A stretch of DNA of 64,000 nt from Pseudemcibacter aquimaris (lineage in GTDB: Bacteria; Pseudomonadota; Alphaproteobacteria; Sphingomonadales; Emcibacteraceae), in contig NZ_CP079800.1 of NCBI RefSeq assembly GCF_028869115.1, forward strand, positions 620,001 to 684,000, given 5' to 3'. This document shows positions 1 to 7,165 of the stretch, one piece after another; the stretch's first letter is position 1, and each line of letters begins with the position of its first letter. The position numbers and the translations under genes were made by a program. A model generated the notes under the pieces. That model was given only the letters and a program-made list of their open reading frames with translations. It was not told where the DNA came from and searched no databases.

Positions 1-2
1 TG

Positions 3-1505
3 TTTTCTGCAGCTGCATTCGCGCCGATTTATTTTATGCCGGCTTACATGATCGCAATGCCACTGTTTCTTATGACCATTATGGCTACACGTGGATTTAA
101 ACAGACTTTCATGGCTGGATATCTTTTTGGCTTTGGTCATTTTTTTGCGGGGCTTTATTGGATTGGTAATAGTTTCGCGGTTGAGGCCGATGTTCCCGAT
201 TGGGGCGGTCCGATTATGGTTGCGTTGCTCGCGGTTTATTTGTCCATATTTCCTGCGCTTGTGGGGCTTGTTACAAGATATCTGCACGATAAGTTTGGTA
301 ATCGGGGTAATATCTTTCACGATGTATTGAATTTTTCAGTTCTTTGGGCCGTTTCAGAATGGTTGCGTGGTGTTTTGTTTACCGGATTTCCTTGGAATCT
401 TACCGGTTACCTTTGGGGTTTTTCTGACACTATGCTGCAAAATGTGTCCATATGGGGAATATATGGATTAGGGTTATTCACCATCATTTTCTGCTTCGTG
501 CCCTTTTTAATGATGACAAGGCAGAACAGATGGTGGGCGCTGGCTGGCGCTCTGGTTATGGTGTTTGGTCTTTTCTATTACGGAAATGCAAGATTACCAG
601 AACAGATCGAATATGTGGATGATGTGAATTTAAGAGTTGTTCAGGCAAATATAAAACAGCAGGATAAATGGCCATATGAAAATTGGGCCAAAAATCTTAT
701 TACCCATATGGATTTAAGCGAAGGGGAAGAACGCAAAACATCAGGTAAAGATATTATAATCTGGCCGGAAACAGCAGTTATTTATTCACTTTCCGAAGAG
801 CCGATGAGGCGTGACCTTATTTCAAGTGTGCTTGATGAAGGTGATATGGTCTTAACTGGTTTTCCGCGCCGTCAACGTGATCCGGATCAAACAAGGATTT
901 ATAATTCACTGATGGCCATTGATAAGGCAGGGGATATCGGTGGCATTTATGACAAAAGCCATTTGGTGCCCTTTGGCGAATATATACCAAGTTTCATTGA
1001 AGCCATTATGATCCCGCTTGGGCTAAATCAGTTGTTCACAGGGGGGCAGGGATTTTCATCTGGTGAAGGCATTAAGACGTTAAATTTGGACGGGTTACCT
1101 CCCGTTGGAATTTTAATCTGTTATGAGGTTATTTTCCCGGGGCAGGTTACGGAAAATGGCAACCGTCCAGACTGGCTTTTAAATATCACCAATGATGCAT
1201 GGTACGGGGAAAGTACGGGCCCTTATCAACATCTTTTGCAAACACGCGTCCGGGCGATTGAAGAAGGACTTCCGCTCGTTAGATCAGCGAGCACAGGTGT
1301 ATCCGCAGTTATTGATCCATATGGTAGAATAGTGGATCAGGTCGAATTAAATAAGAGAGGCGTTATAAACCGCGCTCTGCCTCAGAAAATTTCAAATGAG
1401 ACACTCTACTCAATCCTGAAACAATGGACTTTTACTTGTATAAGTGTTATACTATTTATCGTAAACATTGTGCTTGTTGCAAGAAACGCAAGGGTTAACA
1501 GATAA
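3..1505 (+). CDS. lnt: Apolipoprotein N-acyltransferase, 5' truncated by window edge
   Basis: Transfers an acyl chain from phospholipid to the N-terminal cysteine of apolipoproteins in the inner membrane, the last step of lipoprotein maturation. The first ATG is at 36, but the frame stays open to base 3 and encodes a hydrophobic stretch (FSAAAFAPIYF) typical of the first Lnt membrane helix, so the real start lies left of the window. Several membrane helices fill the N-terminal half and a nitrilase-like periplasmic domain follows. The expected Glu-Lys-Cys triad is visible: Glu in WPETAV (codon 768), Lys in YDKSHLVPFGEY (codon 954) and Cys in ILICYEV (codon 1119). A last membrane helix closes the protein. 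An XRE regulator follows, an order common in alphaproteobacteria. Confidence 0.95.
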   Translation, partial: FSAAAFAPIYFMPAYMIAMPLFLMTIMATRGFKQTFMAGYLFGFGHFFAGLYWIGNSFAVEADVPDWGGPIMVALLAVYLSIFPALVGLVTRYLHDKFGNRGNIFHDVLNFSVLWAVSEWLRGVLFTGFPWNLTGYLWGFSDTMLQNVSIWGIYGLGLFTIIFCFVPFLMMTRQNRWWALAGALVMVFGLFYYGNARLPEQIEYVDDVNLRVVQANIKQQDKWPYENWAKNLITHMDLSEGEERKTSGKDIIIWPETAVIYSLSEEPMRRDLISSVLDEGDMVLTGFPRRQRDPDQTRIYNSLMAIDKAGDIGGIYDKSHLVPFGEYIPSFIEAIMIPLGLNQLFTGGQGFSSGEGIKTLNLDGLPPVGILICYEVIFPGQVTENGNRPDWLLNITNDAWYGESTGPYQHLLQTRVRAIEEGLPLVRSASTGVSAVIDPYGRIVDQVELNKRGVINRALPQKISNETLYSILKQWTFTCISVILFIVNIVLVARNARVNR

Positions 1506-1508
1506 AGC

Positions 1509-1537
1509 TTGACGTTAATTCGCATGATCACTAAATA
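1509..1537 (+). promoter_or_regulatory. Candidate sigma-70 promoter for the XRE regulator
   Basis: TTGACG (1509–1514), a 17-base spacer and TAAATA (1532–1537) lie just after the lnt stop and about 85 bases before the preferred ATG of the regulator. Match to consensus only; no start site is known. Confidence 0.45.
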
Positions 1538-1621
1538 GAGACATACTTATGGGTGGGGCGGCCTTTATTTAGTAGGGCTGAGGTAGCATGTAGATTCAAT
1601 TTTGAACAAGGTACATTTAAT

Positions 1622-2050
1622 ATGAGCATGATTAAGTCATCACCTGATCCAGTAGATATCCACGTAGGAGCAAGAGTGCGTTTAAGAAGAACGCTTCTCG
1701 GGATGAGTCAGGAAAAATTGGGGAAAGCACTTGGGTTAACATTTCAACAAGTCCAGAAATATGAACGTGGTGCAAATAGAATTGGTTCAAGCCGTCTATT
1801 CCAACTTTCAAGAATTCTTGACGTTCCGGTATCATTCTTTTTTGATGAAATGACTACCGATACAACTAAAAAAGCCGATGGCATGGCCGAAGGCAACAAA
1901 CAGGTATTTGAAGTAGACAAGCTATCTCGTCGTGAAACACTGGAACTTGTTCGCGCATATTACAAAATTTCTGATCCATCAGTTCGAAAGAAAATTTTTG
2001 AAATGGTGAAGGCTGTAGGAAACTCAGCAATCGGTTCAGATGTTGATTAA
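1622..2050 (+). CDS. XRE-family helix-turn-helix transcriptional regulator
   Basis: DNA-binding regulator of about 142 residues. An XRE/Cro helix-turn-helix spans roughly residues 15–75 (VGARVRLRRTLLGMSQEKLG…LTFQQVQKYERGANRIG), followed by an acidic linker and a helical C-terminal tail. The open frame extends upstream to 1553, but that stretch resembles no family member. The ATG at 1622 gives the usual N-terminus (MSMIKSSPDPVDIHVG), so I chose it. Close relatives sit beside lnt in many alphaproteobacteria. The target genes cannot be read from sequence. A perfect terminator follows 31 bases after the stop, so this is probably a single-gene transcript. Confidence 0.88.
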   Translation: MSMIKSSPDPVDIHVGARVRLRRTLLGMSQEKLGKALGLTFQQVQKYERGANRIGSSRLFQLSRILDVPVSFFFDEMTTDTTKKADGMAEGNKQVFEVDKLSRRETLELVRAYYKISDPSVRKKIFEMVKAVGNSAIGSDVD

Positions 2051-2081
2051 CATCACATTGAACATAATAAATTAATTTTGA

Positions 2082-2114
2082 ACATGCCCTGAACATCACA
2101 GGGCATGTTTTTTT
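2082..2114 (+). terminator. Intrinsic terminator after the XRE regulator
   Basis: A perfect 10-bp stem (ACATGCCCTG / CAGGGCATGT) with a 7-base loop is followed directly by a run of T. It lies between the regulator stop (2050) and the DUF952 start (2126). Confidence 0.9.
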
Positions 2115-2125
2115 ATGAGGTTTGA

Positions 2126-2446
2126 ATGTCTGAAAATATTATTTATAAAATTTGTTCAAAGGAAGAATGGGATATTGCCAATGAAAAAGGCGCATATACC
2201 GGATCAGCGGACGATATTCGAGATGGGTTTATTCATTTTTCATCAAAGGAACAAGTCGCCGGCACGCTAGCAAAACATTTTATAGATATCAAAAATTTGT
2301 TGTTGCTTTCAATTGATGCTGACTTATTACCAAGTGGGAAATTGAAATGGGAAGTTTCAAGAAATAATCAGAAATTTCCACATTTATATGATGATCTGAA
2401 TTTGGATGCTGTTATAAACATAGAAAATATACCCGATGATCGTTAA
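2126..2446 (+). CDS. DUF952 family protein
   Basis: Small 106-residue cytoplasmic protein matching the DUF952 pattern: IYKICSKEEWDIA near the N-terminus, then DGFIHFSSKEQV around residue 35 and the KWEVSRNNQKFPHLYDDL block near residue 75. The biochemical function of the family is not established. It lies 18 bases upstream of pyrD on the same strand, a pairing seen in other alphaproteobacteria, and is probably cotranscribed with it. There is no signal peptide or membrane segment. Confidence 0.85.
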   Translation: MSENIIYKICSKEEWDIANEKGAYTGSADDIRDGFIHFSSKEQVAGTLAKHFIDIKNLLLLSIDADLLPSGKLKWEVSRNNQKFPHLYDDLNLDAVINIENIPDDR

Positions 2447-2464
2447 TCAATATCAGGACTAGAA

Positions 2465-3520
2465 ATGAACCTATATACTTTTGCAAAGCCTTTCTTTTTT
2501 ATGTTCTTACCGGAACAGGCCCATACATTGGCGATTACGGCATTAAAATATGGTTTAATTCCGGGAAGCAACCTTCCGCAAAATTCGCGTTTAAGCCAAA
2601 CATTATGGGGGCTTAATTTTAAAAATCCGGTTGGTCTTGCAGCAGGGTTTGATAAAAACGCGGAAGTTTATAAACCGATGCTTGGACAGGGATTTGGTTT
2701 TGTTGAAACCGGTACGGTAACGCCACTGGCGCAACCAGGTAATGAACAACCGCGTATTTTTAGACTGACGGAAGATCAGGCGGTGATTAACCGTATGGGG
2801 TTTAATAATAAGGGGCTTGATTATTATATTTCACAGCTTCAAAAACGCGATCCAAATGATGGTATTGTGGGTGCGAATATTGGCGCGAATAAATTAAGTG
2901 AAGACCCGATTAATGATTATGTTATTGGGTTAGAACGTGTACTCGGCTTAGCAGATTATTTTACCATCAATATTTCATCACCGAATACACCGGGCTTAAG
3001 AAAACTACAGGGTAGGGAAGCGCTTGATGAATTATTGAGTAAGCTTAAAGCTGTGCGTGAGAATGCAAAACTTGAAAAAGAACCGCCGCTTATATTGAAA
3101 ATTGCACCGGATCTGGACGATCAGGAATGCGAAGATATTGCGGACATTATTTTAAAGCATGAAATGGATGGCTTGATCGTGAGTAACACAACGCTTTCAC
3201 GTGATGGCTTAACATCAGATCAAAAAGATGAAGCCGGTGGTATGAGCGGTAAGCCGTTATTTGAATTTTCAACACAGGTTTTATCGAAAATGTATAAGCT
3301 CACAGAAGGAAAAATTCCACTCATCGGTGTTGGTGGTGTTAGTAATGGTGAAGAAGCGTATGCAAAAATTCGCGCTGGTGCGTCTCTTGTACAGTTATAT
3401 TCTGCGCTTGTTTATCATGGGCCGTCACTTGCTGAAAAAATCAATCTTGAACTTAATGAGCTTCTAAGAAAAGATGGCTTCAGCAATATTACTGAAGCCA
3501 CCGGTATAGATCATAAGTAA
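2465..3520 (+). CDS. pyrD: Dihydroorotate dehydrogenase (quinone), class 2
   Basis: Oxidises dihydroorotate to orotate with ubiquinone as acceptor, the fourth step of de novo pyrimidine synthesis, at the inner face of the membrane. It has 351 residues, as expected for class 2. The N-terminal helices (residues 1–40) are those that carry the quinone tunnel. The barrel has the signature NPVGLAAGFDKNAE (near 56), the TVTPLAQPGNEQPR block, NISSPNTPGL with the catalytic Ser (near 170), and the FMN phosphate loop GVGGVSNGEEA near 290. The 3' end carries a 9-bp inverted repeat that could act as terminator for the convergent bfr gene. Confidence 0.97.
   Translation: MNLYTFAKPFFFMFLPEQAHTLAITALKYGLIPGSNLPQNSRLSQTLWGLNFKNPVGLAAGFDKNAEVYKPMLGQGFGFVETGTVTPLAQPGNEQPRIFRLTEDQAVINRMGFNNKGLDYYISQLQKRDPNDGIVGANIGANKLSEDPINDYVIGLERVLGLADYFTINISSPNTPGLRKLQGREALDELLSKLKAVRENAKLEKEPPLILKIAPDLDDQECEDIADIILKHEMDGLIVSNTTLSRDGLTSDQKDEAGGMSGKPLFEFSTQVLSKMYKLTEGKIPLIGVGGVSNGEEAYAKIRAGASLVQLYSALVYHGPSLAEKINLELNELLRKDGFSNITEATGIDHK
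3465..3500 (-). terminator. Possible bfr terminator inside the pyrD 3' end
   Basis: TGGCTTCAG (3475–3483) and CTGAAGCCA (3492–3500) form a perfect 9-bp stem with an 8-base loop. On the minus strand it is followed by ATCTTTTCTTA. It lies about 35 bases past the bfr stop, within the pyrD coding region. Confidence 0.5.
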
Positions 3521-3533
3521 TTGCAGCGATTAA

Positions 3534-4013
3534 TTAATCGTCAGCTTTTTCCATTTGTGACTGAAGGTAGTTTTGTTCACCGACCTGTTCAATAAGAGCA
3601 AGATTGGTTTCAAGCCAGTCGATATGTTCTTCTTCGTCTTTTAAGATTTTATCAAAAAGATCACGAGATATGTAATCACGGATTTCTTCGCAGTATGCAA
3701 TCGCGTCTTTAAGATCTTTATGTGCATCATGTTCAAGAGCCAGATCGCTTTTGAATATTTCGGTTACATTTTCACCGATGCGAAGACGCCCTAAATTTTG
3801 CAGGTTAGGAAGTCCTTCGAGGAAAAGGATGCGCTTGATAACGTCATCAGCATGCACCATTTCTTCGATTGATTCTTTATATTCGTGCTTTTCCAGAGCC
3901 TCCAGACCCCAGTCGCCCATCATGCGGCTATGCAAAAAATATTGATTAATTGCAGTAAGTTCGTTTTTTAGGACTTGATTGAGATGCTCAATGACCTTTT
4001 TATCACCCTTCAT
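3534..4013 (-). CDS. bfr: Bacterioferritin
   Basis: Haem-containing ferritin that oxidises Fe(II) and stores iron as a mineral inside a 24-subunit shell. It has 159 residues, family-typical. All di-iron ferroxidase ligands are present at their canonical positions: Glu18, Glu51, His54, Glu94, Glu127 and His130. Met52, the haem ligand at the dimer interface, is also present. The start has a Shine-Dalgarno AGGAG seven bases upstream. A promoter and a Fur-like box precede it, and the bfd ferredoxin gene lies upstream on the same strand, which fits paired storage and release of iron. Confidence 0.97.
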   Translation of the reverse strand: MKGDKKVIEHLNQVLKNELTAINQYFLHSRMMGDWGLEALEKHEYKESIEEMVHADDVIKRILFLEGLPNLQNLGRLRIGENVTEIFKSDLALEHDAHKDLKDAIAYCEEIRDYISRDLFDKILKDEEEHIDWLETNLALIEQVGEQNYLQSQMEKADD

Positions 4014-4048
4014 AATATGCTCCTGATTACTGTAAGGAAATTACAGTC

Positions 4049-4077
4049 ATCATATTATCAATAAGGGGCTAAGTCAA
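4049..4077 (-). promoter_or_regulatory. Candidate bfr promoter
   Basis: On the minus strand TTGACT (4077–4072), a 17-base spacer and TATGAT (4054–4049) precede the bfr start by about 35 bases. A Fur-like box (4111–4125) lies upstream of it. Confidence 0.55.
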
Positions 4078-4110
4078 TTGAAACGGGAATTAAGTTATTG
4101 ATTTTAATAG

Positions 4111-4125
4111 TGAAAATCATTCTTA
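4111..4125 (-). promoter_or_regulatory. Fur-like iron box between bfd and bfr
   Basis: TAAGAATGATTTTCA on the minus strand matches 11 of the 14 defined positions of the 7-1-7 Fur consensus (TGATAATnATTATCA). It lies just upstream of the bfr promoter. The binding factor is inferred. Confidence 0.45.
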
Positions 4126-4134
4126 AGAAATGAT

Positions 4135-4320
4135 CTACGAGGCACGTTGGATGCTCTTTTCACTGTTGCAGATGTTCTGCGCATCACAAAGGCACATACC
4201 ACACTGTGGCTTAACACCAAGTGATTGATAAACTTTCACTGCACTTTGGCTGCCTTTGCTTTTGCGGGCGGCTTCGCGAACTGTGTTTTCATTCAATGCA
4301 TTGCATACACATACATACAT
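4135..4320 (-). CDS. bfd: Bacterioferritin-associated ferredoxin
   Basis: Small [2Fe-2S] protein that docks on bacterioferritin and reduces its core to release iron. From the ATG at 4320 it has 61 residues and begins MYVCVCNALNE, like other Bfd proteins. The four cluster cysteines form CxC near the N-terminus and CxxC in KPQCGMCL. The frame can be extended to a TTG at 4335, but the GGAG there is the Shine-Dalgarno for the ATG at 4320. It is transcribed toward bfr, from a strong promoter overlapped by Fur-like boxes, so iron repression is likely. Confidence 0.93.
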   Translation of the reverse strand: MYVCVCNALNENTVREAARKSKGSQSAVKVYQSLGVKPQCGMCLCDAQNICNSEKSIQRAS

Positions 4321-4349
4321 TTTTTGCGTCTCCAAATTAACTGATTCTC

Positions 4350-4377
4350 ATTATATGATATTAAGAATGATTGTCAA
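4350..4377 (-). promoter_or_regulatory. Strong bfd promoter overlapped by a Fur-like box
   Basis: On the minus strand a consensus TTGACA (4377–4372), a 16-base spacer and a consensus TATAAT (4355–4350) precede bfd. A Fur-like box (4362–4376, 11 of 14 positions) covers the -35 region and spacer. Confidence 0.75.
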
Positions 4378-4384
4378 CAATCTT

Positions 4385-4403
4385 AATAATCATTCTCATT
4401 ATC
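4385..4403 (-). promoter_or_regulatory. Fur box upstream of the bfd promoter
   Basis: Read on the minus strand, GATAATGAGAATGATTATT matches 16 of 19 positions of the classical Fur box GATAATGATAATCATTATC. With the box at 4362–4376 and a weaker one at 4342–4356 it forms an array over the bfd promoter. Confidence 0.65.
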
Positions 4404-4427
4404 TTTTATATTTTAAGAAAATTTGGG

Positions 4428-4457
4428 TTGTTTTTGTCCGGTAATATTGCCTATAAA
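4428..4457 (+). promoter_or_regulatory. Weak candidate promoter for arsC
   Basis: TTGTTT (4428–4433), an 18-base spacer and TATAAA (4452–4457) precede arsC by about 30 bases. The match is moderate. Confidence 0.35.
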
Positions 4458-4489
4458 ACAGTATAACGATTAAAAATTCAGGAAATAAA

Positions 4490-4837
4490 ATGACCGTCAC
4501 AATTTACCATAATCCACGTTGCAGCAAATCTCGCCAAACAATGGCATTATTAGAAGAAAAGGGTATTTCACCAGTTGTTCGTGAATATTTAAAAGATGTG
4601 CCAACAGCAGAAGAACTAAATGATATTCTAAACATGCTTGGGCTTGAGCCACGTGATTTTATGCGTAAAAAAGAAGCGGAATATAAAGAAGCCGGTCTTG
4701 ATGATGATAGTTTGTCCAGAGATCAACTGATCGCAGGAATGGTTGCTAATCCAAAACTGATTGAACGCCCGATTGTAATAAAAGAGGGCGAAGCCAGAAT
4801 TGGTCGCCCTCCTGAAAGTGTTCTTGAAATTTTATAA
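4490..4837 (+). CDS. arsC: ArsC-family arsenate reductase (glutaredoxin-dependent type)
   Basis: A 115-residue thioredoxin-fold protein of the ArsC/Spx/YffB family; the classical member reduces arsenate to arsenite using glutathione and glutaredoxin. The motif YHNPRCSKSRQT contains the catalytic Cys11. Two arginines that would line the oxyanion site are in IERPIVI and ARIGRPPE near residues 93 and 106, as in true ArsC (R94, R107). No arsR, arsB or acr3 gene is nearby, so a housekeeping YffB-like role cannot be excluded. It ends one base before the convergent DsbB-like gene. Confidence 0.85.
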   Translation: MTVTIYHNPRCSKSRQTMALLEEKGISPVVREYLKDVPTAEELNDILNMLGLEPRDFMRKKEAEYKEAGLDDDSLSRDQLIAGMVANPKLIERPIVIKEGEARIGRPPESVLEIL

Positions 4838-4838
4838 A

Positions 4839-5234
4839 TTATTTCTTTTTAAGAAATAGTAACCAGACTTGCGCTGTAATAATACAGATCGCAAAGAATG
4901 AAAGCATCCAGGAATTAAGGTACCATTGTTCGCCCCATGTGAACTCACCTTGTTGAATGCGTACCCATCCTCTGAAATGTTGGTTGCTGGCTACGATTAG
5001 GCCATAAACACCAAGGATGCTTGTTACATATTTTAGTATAAAATGACTTGCCCCCGGTAATGTCATAAAGATACCAAGTAATAGAATTACAGTTCTTTGT
5101 GCGCGACAGAACGGGCATACATATACTGCGCCTGTAAAATCCATCGCCCATGTACCAATGCCGATTAAAATGGCAATGACACCTAGAATTCTAATATTTT
5201 CAAGATACCAATCTAGATCAAACAATCTAATCAT
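4839..5234 (-). CDS. DsbB-like membrane protein with a single Cys pair
   Basis: A 131-residue protein with about four predicted membrane helices (near residues 13–33, 45–60, 64–82 and 108–128). The motif CPFC at residues 40–43, followed by RAQR and a hydrophobic helix, resembles the quinone-linked CxxC of DsbB (disulfide bond formation protein B). The second periplasmic Cys pair that passes electrons from DsbA in E. coli DsbB is missing; the only other Cys (117) lies in the last helix. The family call is fairly good, but the role as a DsbA oxidase is uncertain. It lies downstream of the amidohydrolase gene with a GGAGAGGA Shine-Dalgarno before its start. Confidence 0.7.
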   Translation of the reverse strand: MIRLFDLDWYLENIRILGVIAILIGIGTWAMDFTGAVYVCPFCRAQRTVILLLGIFMTLPGASHFILKYVTSILGVYGLIVASNQHFRGWVRIQQGEFTWGEQWYLNSWMLSFFAICIITAQVWLLFLKKK

Positions 5235-5328
5235 TAAGTTTTCCTCTCCCTATATTTATCCCCAAGGATGGGAGGGAAGTTAGCAGTGAACACACTTAAT
5301 GTCAAATTTTGTTATATTATAACGAATG

Positions 5329-7041
5329 TTACAACATATCATTAATGTTGCATTGATCTTGCCATCCATTTCGCTTAACGAACCGACCGCTGAAAACATT
5401 ATTATGTTCACCATCTTTAAGAGCGTGTCCACCATTAACGAAAACATGCACCATACCTTCGGCATATTGATGAGGTTCTTCAAAGGTTGCGGTATCTGAA
5501 ATTTTGGCAGGATCAAAAATGGCGAGGTCAGCAAAATAGCCTTCTTTAATAGCGCCGCGGTCTTTTAATTTTAAATTGATTGCCGGCATGGAAGTCATCC
5601 GTCTGATGGCATCAGACATGGTGAGTGCTTTTTCATCGCGAACATATTTTCCAAGCAACCTTGCAAAATTGCCATAGGTACGTGGATGAGTGCTTGAATT
5701 TAAAAATAAGCCTTCATTTGGAATGGCGCGAGCATCTGAACCGAAGCCAACCCATGGCAATGCGAGTTTCTTTCTTATGTTTTCTTCAGACATCATGAAA
5801 TAAATGGTACTGACATCTGCGCCATTTTCAGCAACCAAATCCATTGCGGTTTCTTCAGGTGATGCGCCGCGTTCTTCTGCAATTTCTGTAAGGCGTTTAC
5901 CTGTATAATGCCGAAGGTCAGGGTTTGTGAACCCGGCCAGGACAACATTCTCATAACCGGATGCTGCCCCAAGACTTTCCCATGCACGGTTTGGGTCTTT
6001 CATTTCTGAAAGTGCTCTTGCGCGCAATTCTGGATCCTGCATATTTTTAATCCAGTTATCAATGCCGCCTTCCTGTATCCATGGTGGGATCATGGCATCA
6101 AGGCCCGTTGAACCTGCTGTATAATTATACATGTTGGCACGGATGTCATAACCCGCGGCACGTTCTTCTTCAATGCGAGCAATGACCTTATCCATTTTCG
6201 CATAATTTTCCTTGCCCGCTGCTTTTAAATGATAGACTTCTGCAGGGATGTTGGCTTCTTTCGAAATAGTGATCAGCTCTTCAACCGCTTCTTCAAATTT
6301 GTTCCCTTCGCTGCGCATATGGGAAATATAAGATCCGCCACAGACACTGGCCGCCTTACTTAAGCTTATTAGTTCATTGGTATCTGAATAAGACGCGGGG
6401 GCGTATATAAGCGATGTACCAAGTCCAAGCGCCCCTTCGTTCATGGCATAAATCACATGCTGTTGCATGCGTGTCATTTCTTCGTCTGTCGGTAATCGGT
6501 TTTCATAACCAAGCTCGTTTATACGGACGGTCGTTGCCCCGACAAAAGAAGCGACATTTAAAGACGTTCCTTTATCTTCCAAATGTTGCAAGAACTCACC
6601 CAATGAGTTCCATGGAATATCGAATTTCATTTCCCCTTGAGCTTCAAGCTGGCTTTTCTTCATTTCATCATTTAATGGTCCAGGCGATGATCCTTCACCA
6701 AAAATTTCGAGGGTGACCCCTTGTTTAAGATCGCTCATACCACGACCATCATAGGTAAGCGGTTCTGCCGCCCAGCTAAGTACATTAATAAAACCCGGTG
6801 CGACAATCAGGCCATTTGCATCAATTTCATGTTTACCCGAAACATCACCCAAATCACCAATGGCGACAATACGGTCACCTTGAATAGCCACATCGCCAAT
6901 TTTACCTTCACTGCCCAAGCCGTCATGAATTAATCCGCCACGGATGACTGTATCATACTGTTTTTGTACACTTTCTTCCTGATTAGCACATGCTGTAAGG
7001 ATGGAGGTAATAGCGAGTAATGCGAAGTGTTTGAGTTTCAT
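5329..7041 (-). CDS. N-acyl-D-amino-acid deacylase-like lipoprotein (amidohydrolase)
   Basis: A 570-residue amidohydrolase-fold protein related to D-aminoacylases, which cleave N-acyl-D-amino acids. A lipoprotein signal ends in LTAC with the lipidated Cys at 18, so it should be membrane-anchored outside the cytoplasm. The start has GAGGG seven bases upstream. The usual HxH metal motif after APGFID is replaced by APGFINVLSW (81–90), and the bridging Cys region reads GVTLEIFGEGSS (108–119). Downstream His-containing motifs SHMRSEG and YHLKAAG and the GFGSDA block are kept. This matches a known divergent subgroup, so the metal site and substrate are uncertain. Confidence 0.82.
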   Translation of the reverse strand: MKLKHFALLAITSILTACANQEESVQKQYDTVIRGGLIHDGLGSEGKIGDVAIQGDRIVAIGDLGDVSGKHEIDANGLIVAPGFINVLSWAAEPLTYDGRGMSDLKQGVTLEIFGEGSSPGPLNDEMKKSQLEAQGEMKFDIPWNSLGEFLQHLEDKGTSLNVASFVGATTVRINELGYENRLPTDEEMTRMQQHVIYAMNEGALGLGTSLIYAPASYSDTNELISLSKAASVCGGSYISHMRSEGNKFEEAVEELITISKEANIPAEVYHLKAAGKENYAKMDKVIARIEEERAAGYDIRANMYNYTAGSTGLDAMIPPWIQEGGIDNWIKNMQDPELRARALSEMKDPNRAWESLGAASGYENVVLAGFTNPDLRHYTGKRLTEIAEERGASPEETAMDLVAENGADVSTIYFMMSEENIRKKLALPWVGFGSDARAIPNEGLFLNSSTHPRTYGNFARLLGKYVRDEKALTMSDAIRRMTSMPAINLKLKDRGAIKEGYFADLAIFDPAKISDTATFEEPHQYAEGMVHVFVNGGHALKDGEHNNVFSGRFVKRNGWQDQCNINDML

Positions 7042-7165
7042 GGTGTGGCCCTCGTAAATTATTTTGATACACTCTATAATGATGAATAAAATTGTAAAAG
7101 CTTTTAATGCTATATTGAGAAAAGCTGATTAAAATGGAAAAATAAATACTAAAAAGGGGAATATC

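Noticed and set aside
3527-3540. Perfect palindrome CGATTAATTAATCG at the pyrD/bfr junction
   Set aside because: AT-rich, overlaps the bfr stop codon, and no promoter is nearby; likely chance.
4841-4857. ATTTCTT/AAGAAAT stem at the arsC/DsbB-like junction as a shared terminator
   Set aside because: Weak AT-only stem inside the Lys-coding end of the DsbB-like gene, with a three-base loop and no T-run.
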